A stretch of DNA of 64,000 nt, taken from the NCBI RefSeq assembly GCF_026586625.1, contig NZ_JAODIW010000008.1, positions 713,757 to 777,756 on the forward strand, read 5' to 3'. Position numbers and translations under genes: made by a program. Numbering within the stretch: the first letter of the stretch is position 1; each line of letters opens with the position of its first letter. The notes below the pieces were generated by a model. The model worked only from the letters and a program-made list of their open reading frames with translations, did no database searches and was not told the origin of the DNA. Positions 60,043 through 64,000 of the stretch are shown piece after piece. This stretch comes from Halobium salinum (GTDB taxonomy: Archaea; Halobacteriota; Halobacteria; Halobacteriales; Haloferacaceae).

Positions 60043-60810
60043 TTACTCTCCGACGACCTCGCTCGAATCGTCGCGCGGGCGGTAGCCGACCGCCTGCTGG
60101 GTCTCCGACAGCGACATCACCCGGTCGGCGTTGCGCGAGATGCCGTGGAGGGTGACCGGGTTCTCCGGGAGCTCCGCCGTCGAAGCCTTCTCGACCACGT
60201 CTCGACAGTCCCGCGGGGAGAGCCACATGGCGCGGGCGAAGCGCGCCTCGCTCTCGGGGGCGTCCGCCTCCTCGCGCAGCTCGTCCGCCTCCATCAGCCA
60301 GCCGATGCGGAGGTTCACCGCCTCCACGCCGTGGCGGACGGCGTAGTAGCTCGCGACCCCCTCGCAGGCGTCCTTGCTGATGCCGTAGAAGGAGTCGGGC
60401 CGGCCCTTGTCCTCGGGCGTGATGACGGAGAAGTCGTCCGTGCGCATGGTCTCGGGGTCCTCCGGGTCCTCGATGTTGTACGTGCCGACGGCGTGGTTCG
60501 AGGAGGCGAAGACGACGCGGTCGATGTCGTTCTCGACGGCCGCGTCGAAGACGTGTTTCGTCCCGTGGACGTTGACGTCGACGACGGCGTCCCACTCAGC
60601 CGAGGGCGAAGAGGCCCCCGCGAGGTGGACGACGACGTCGAACCCGTCGAGTTTCTCCGCCACGTCGTCGGGGTCGGTGACGTCGAGCAGCGTGGAGTCG
60701 ACGTCGTCGTGCTCGCTGTGTGTGAACGCCTCCACCTCGTGGTCGTCGAACCCGTCGAGTAGCGCGCGACCGACGTTTCCGGCGGCGCCGGTAACAGCGA
60801 CGTGTGCCAT
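60043..60810 (-). CDS. Azf-like NAD-dependent sugar-phosphate dehydrogenase
   Basis: 255 aa extended SDR. The cofactor motif VTGAAGNVGRALL, the DVTD block, VVVHLAGA, FASSNHAVGTY and the catalytic Tyr142-x-x-x-Lys146 (SFYGISK) are present. ARAMWLSPRDC near 210 and the overall length resemble Azf, the NAD-dependent glucose-6-phosphate dehydrogenase of haloarchaea, so glucose-6-phosphate or another hexose derivative is a likely substrate. An epimerase role is the alternative. It starts from a promoter divergent from the GH3 gene (118 bases). Confidence 0.75.
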   Translation of the reverse strand: MAHVAVTGAAGNVGRALLDGFDDHEVEAFTHSEHDDVDSTLLDVTDPDDVAEKLDGFDVVVHLAGASSPSAEWDAVVDVNVHGTKHVFDAAVENDIDRVVFASSNHAVGTYNIEDPEDPETMRTDDFSVITPEDKGRPDSFYGISKDACEGVASYYAVRHGVEAVNLRIGWLMEADELREEADAPESEARFARAMWLSPRDCRDVVEKASTAELPENPVTLHGISRNADRVMSLSETQQAVGYRPRDDSSEVVGE

Positions 60811-60928
60811 ATACTCGAAGGGTCACACGGCGGGCAAATGTAGGTCGTGGCCGGCGACGGTCGGGACCCGGGCGGACGACACGACCGCTAGACGAACCAC
60901 TAACACGGTCGCCGCCGTGGCCGTGACC

Positions 60929-63109
60929 ATGCACGAGCGCGTCGCCGAGCTGGTCGCCGAACTTACACGCGAGGAGAAGCGTCGACTCGTCCGCGGGGCC
61001 GTCGACCCGGACGGCGTGGCGACCGGGTACGTCCCCGGCGTCGAACGACTGGGAATTCCTCCGTTCAGTCTCGTCGACGGGCCGCTCGGCGTTCGCGCGG
61101 ACGACGGTGGACGGGCGACCGCGTTTCCGGCCTCGCTCGCGCTGGCGGCGACGTTCGACCCGGACCTCGCCCGCGAACAGGGTGCGGCGATGGCCCGGGA
61201 GGCGCGGGCGCACGGACAGGACGCGCTGCTCGCGCCCGGCACGAACCTGCTTCGAGTACCCCACTGCGGGCGCAACTTCGAGTACTTCTCCGAGGACCCC
61301 GAGCTCGCCAGCCGTCTCACCGCCGGCGTCGTCGAGGGAGTCGAGTCGGAGGACGTAGTCGCGACGGTCAAACACTACGTCGCCAACAACCAGGAGCGAA
61401 ACCGGACGGGCGTGAGCGCCGAGGTCGACGAGCGGACGCTCCGGGAGCTGTATCTGCGGCCGTTCCGCGCCGCGGTCGACGCCGGCGTCGGCTCGGTGAT
61501 GACGGCGTACAATCGGGTGAACGGCACGCACATGAGCGACCACGGGTATCTCGTCGGCGACGTGCTCAAAGACGAGTGGGGGTTCGAGGGGTACGTCGTC
61601 TCCGACTGGTACGGCCTCGAGACGACGGTCGGCGCCGCGAACGCCGGCCTCGACCTGGAGATGCCGGGCGTCGCCTCGTTCGACCCGGAGGAGACGGACG
61701 CGGACGTCGACGGCGACGACTTCGGCGCCGGCGACCTGGACGGCCTCCCGGACCCGACGAAGGCCGACATGTTCGGCGAGCCCCTGGCCGACGCCGTCGA
61801 CCGGGGTGAGGTCCCCGAGAGGCGGCTCGACGACATGGTCGGGCGCGTCCTGGGGCAGATGCACCGAATCGGGCTGCTCGACGGGGACCAGCCGGATGGG
61901 GCGCTCGACACGACCGAACACCGGGAGCTCGCCGAGCGCATCGCCGCCCGTGGGACGGTGCTGCTGAAGAACGAGTCGGTCGGCGGGGGCGACGACGGCG
62001 GAGCCGACGCTGCGCGTGACGACCCCGTCCTCCCCATCGACGACGAGGCGTCGGTCGCCCTCGTCGGCCCGAACGTCCACGAGCCGAAACTCGGCGGCGG
62101 GGGCTCCTCGGAGACGACGCCGTTTCATTCGGTCAGTCCGCGGGAAGGGGTCGAAGCCCGCGCGGAGGGGACGGTGACTGTCGTCCGGGGCCACTCCGAA
62201 ATCGAAGACGAGTCGCTGTTCGACCGCCTCGCGTTCGTCGAGGAGGTCGACGAGTCGGACACGGAGGCCGGGACGGGGCCGGAGGACGAGGACACGACGG
62301 TCGACGACGCGGTCGCCGCGGCCGAGGCGGCCGACGTGGCCGTCGTCGTCGTGCGCGACGCCACGTCCGAGGGACGGGACAAGGACGACCTCCGGCTCCC
62401 CGACGAGCAGGACGCGCTGGTCGAGGCCGTCGCTGCGGCCAACAGCCGAACCGTCGTCGTCGTGAACTCGGGCGGCCCGGTCGAGATACCGTGGCTCGAC
62501 GACGTAGCGGCGGTGCTCGCCGCGTGGTACCCCGGGCAGGCCGACGGCGACGCCGTCGCCTCGGTGCTCTACGGCGACCGCGACCCCGCCGGCCGACTCC
62601 CGACGACGTTCGCACCCGAAGACGAGTACCCCGCGACCGACGAGCGTCAGTACCCCGGCGTCGACGACGAGGCCCACTACGAGGAGGGCGTGTTCGTCGG
62701 CTACCGGCACTTCGACGCGCGGGGCGCCGAGCCGACGTTCCCGTTCGGCCACGGCCTGTCGTACGCCGCGTTCGAGTACGGGGACGCCGACGTCGTGGCT
62801 GACGAGAGGAAGCATCGCGTCCGCGTCGCGGTCGAGAACACCGCAGCGCGGCCGGGACGGGAGGTCGTACAGGCGTACGTCCGCCCGCCCGAGGTCGACG
62901 GCGTCGACCGGCCGGTCCGCGAACTCGCCGGCTTCGCGGCGGTTTCCGTCGACGCCGGCGCGACGGAGACCGTCGAACTCGACCTCGACGAACACGCGTT
63001 CGCCCGCTACGACGCCGAGGAGGGGTGGACGACCGACCCGGGGAGCTACAGGGTCGAGGTCGGCCGGTCCTCGCGGGACGTGCAGGCGACGGTAGAGGTG
63101 GAGCGATAG
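60929..63109 (+). CDS. GH3 beta-glucosidase
   Basis: 726 aa from the ATG at 60929 (MHERVAELVAELTREE); the upstream frame is noise. The GH3 N-terminal barrel has FSLVDGPLGVR, TVKHYVANNQE and the nucleophile Asp226 in YVVSDWYGLETTVGA. The second domain is at about 330-530 (VLLKNESVG, VALVGPNVHEPKLGGGG, LAAWYPGQADGDAVASVLYG). The C-terminal fibronectin-III-like domain begins near FPFGHGLSYAAFEYG and ends VEVGRSSRDVQATVEV. It would cleave beta-linked glucose or xylose from short glycosides; no signal peptide is present. A strongly acidic loop (EVDESDTEAGTGPEDEDTT) is inserted in domain two. Confidence 0.92.
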   Translation: MHERVAELVAELTREEKRRLVRGAVDPDGVATGYVPGVERLGIPPFSLVDGPLGVRADDGGRATAFPASLALAATFDPDLAREQGAAMAREARAHGQDALLAPGTNLLRVPHCGRNFEYFSEDPELASRLTAGVVEGVESEDVVATVKHYVANNQERNRTGVSAEVDERTLRELYLRPFRAAVDAGVGSVMTAYNRVNGTHMSDHGYLVGDVLKDEWGFEGYVVSDWYGLETTVGAANAGLDLEMPGVASFDPEETDADVDGDDFGAGDLDGLPDPTKADMFGEPLADAVDRGEVPERRLDDMVGRVLGQMHRIGLLDGDQPDGALDTTEHRELAERIAARGTVLLKNESVGGGDDGGADAARDDPVLPIDDEASVALVGPNVHEPKLGGGGSSETTPFHSVSPREGVEARAEGTVTVVRGHSEIEDESLFDRLAFVEEVDESDTEAGTGPEDEDTTVDDAVAAAEAADVAVVVVRDATSEGRDKDDLRLPDEQDALVEAVAAANSRTVVVVNSGGPVEIPWLDDVAAVLAAWYPGQADGDAVASVLYGDRDPAGRLPTTFAPEDEYPATDERQYPGVDDEAHYEEGVFVGYRHFDARGAEPTFPFGHGLSYAAFEYGDADVVADERKHRVRVAVENTAARPGREVVQAYVRPPEVDGVDRPVRELAGFAAVSVDAGATETVELDLDEHAFARYDAEEGWTTDPGSYRVEVGRSSRDVQATVEVER

Positions 63110-63138
63110 ACGGCAGGGTAGGGAGCGGAGACTGCGAA

Positions 63139-63807
63139 TCAGGTCGCCGGCCTCGGCCGCTCGGATCGACCCATCAGGTAGCCGCCGAAGCCGACGACCC
63201 ACATGAGAACCGGGTAGACGACCCACCGCTCGACGCCGCCGAGACCGAGCACCATGAGCGGGTTCGACTCGCCGAGGAGGAGAGCGCTCGCGAGGACAGT
63301 CAGGGCGACGGCGCCGAGGACGGCGGAGAGGTATCGGAACGGGGCGTCGGCGGCTCGCGACGCGACGAGGGCCGAGACGCCGCCGGAGACGAACGTGAGC
63401 AGGGCGAACAGTCCGTGCCACGGGGCCTCGCTCCCGTCGAAGACGCCGACGCCGAAGACGCCGGCGCCGAACAGCGCGAGGACGGCGGTGAGTCCGCGTC
63501 GGCCGTACGCTCGGTAGACGAACGGGACGGCGACGAGGACGAGGGCGCCGGTCAGGAGCATCGTCGTGTTGAATATCGTCGCCGACGGCTGGACGATGAC
63601 GCTGTTCGGCGGCCGGGTCGCGCCGAGGTCGCTGATCTCCATCAGCGTGCTGTATCCGGGGTACAGCACCTCCGCCGTGATGATGCCGAGGAGGGCGACG
63701 GTGCCGGCTGCGAAGAGAAGCGCCCCGGCGACGGCTTCGTTACGTACGTCTCTGAACAGGGCGGCGAGCGACTCGCGAGTCAGTAATCGGGTCCGAATGG
63801 TGGACAT
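63139..63807 (-). CDS. DUF998 membrane protein
   Basis: 222 aa from Met at 63807 (MSTIRTRLLTRESL). Six membrane helices with the DUF998 hallmark ISDLGATRPPNSVIVQPSAT after helix two, and WHGLFALLTFVSGGVSAL later. The family is widespread in archaea and bacteria with no established function. It converges on the GH3 gene (29 bases). Confidence 0.85.
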   Translation of the reverse strand: MSTIRTRLLTRESLAALFRDVRNEAVAGALLFAAGTVALLGIITAEVLYPGYSTLMEISDLGATRPPNSVIVQPSATIFNTTMLLTGALVLVAVPFVYRAYGRRGLTAVLALFGAGVFGVGVFDGSEAPWHGLFALLTFVSGGVSALVASRAADAPFRYLSAVLGAVALTVLASALLLGESNPLMVLGLGGVERWVVYPVLMWVVGFGGYLMGRSERPRPAT

Positions 63808-64000
63808 CTCTCTCACCTCGTCCAAACGGACGTGCCCGGAAGACGTAGGTCGCGACGGTGATTGTCGAAACGTGAGAAGGAGGTTCGACTGAACGTCCGC
63901 GAGAGCGCGGTCGTACACGGCGCTGTGTGGTGGCGGTAGTCAACACAGAGTAGAACCGCGAGCGAGGCCGGAGGCCGAGCGAGCGGCTTTTTACTCCAGG

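Noticed and set aside
60596..63421. A 941-codon open frame opposite the GH3 gene
   Set aside because: Shadow of GH3; no motif, and Arg/Val/Asp composition typical of antisense frames in GC-rich DNA.
63991..64000. Possible end of a minus-strand gene (Leu-Glu-stop) at the window edge
   Set aside because: Only three codons are visible. The downstream GAGCGAGGCCGGAGGCCGAG hairpin would suit a gene end, but nothing can be identified.

Overview
The window is a piece of a haloarchaeal (Halobacteria) chromosome. The G+C content is very high, and the predicted proteins are rich in Asp and Glu. Archaeal information-processing genes are present (Rpo7/RpoE', Spt4, S24e, eIF1/SUI1, a fused Kae1-Bud32), along with Tat-type lipoprotein signals, a PGF-CTERM protein, haloarchaea-specific small proteins (DUF5808, DUF5789 and DUF6789 types) and archaeal TATA boxes lying 25-35 nt upstream of near-leaderless starts. 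It looks like ordinary chromosome with short accessory patches. I see no rRNA, CRISPR array, insertion sequence or intact provirus.

Layout. 1-1.5 kb: conserved PIN / rpo7 / spt4 / dephospho-CoA kinase block. 1.6-7.4 kb: PQQ-repeat lipoprotein, S24e, Kae1-Bud32, then small proteins and a tandem hairpin-repeat array. 7.4-12 kb: mutS-mutL on the minus strand. 12.2-16.6 kb: MoxR / DUF58 / transglutaminase operon. 16.7-22.8 kb: eIF1, rhodanese, Nudix, an ABC exporter, UspA, DUF192, hairpin repeats and a candidate small RNA. 22.9-23.2 kb: a Val-tRNA gene followed by two extra copies of its 3' end. 23.3-34 kb: transport, stress and sugar-kinase genes (PfkB, two-domain UspA, VIT1/CCC1, NhaC, a flavin disulfide reductase, KDG kinase). 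34-37 kb: a second mutL overlapped by a MutT-like Nudix gene. 37-45 kb: an oxidoreductase, several unknowns including a predicted PD-(D/E)XK nuclease, an iron-type binding protein under a DtxR-like palindrome, and a small membrane gene broken by a stop codon. 45-48 kb: a second mutS. 48-54.9 kb: a secreted subtilase, an orphan haem-copper oxidase subunit I, an SDR and a DsbA/FrnE protein. 54.9-63.1 kb: a carbohydrate patch (GH13 trehalose-synthase-like, GH15, hexapeptide acetyltransferase, Azf-like sugar dehydrogenase, GH3). The window ends with a DUF998 membrane protein.

How the genes fit together. Two complete MutS-MutL sets lie within about 39 kb, and one of the mutL genes is translationally coupled to a Nudix hydrolase. 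The GH13, GH15 and GH3 enzymes, KDG kinase and an Azf-like dehydrogenase suggest intake of small glucosides into glucose and the semiphosphorylative Entner-Doudoroff route. The most interesting non-genic signals are a dispersed family of hairpin elements with conserved flanks and compensating stem sequences at gene 3' ends, the tRNA 3'-end copies (likely scars of integrative elements), and an orphan promoter-hairpin-terminator unit at 21.9-22.04 kb.
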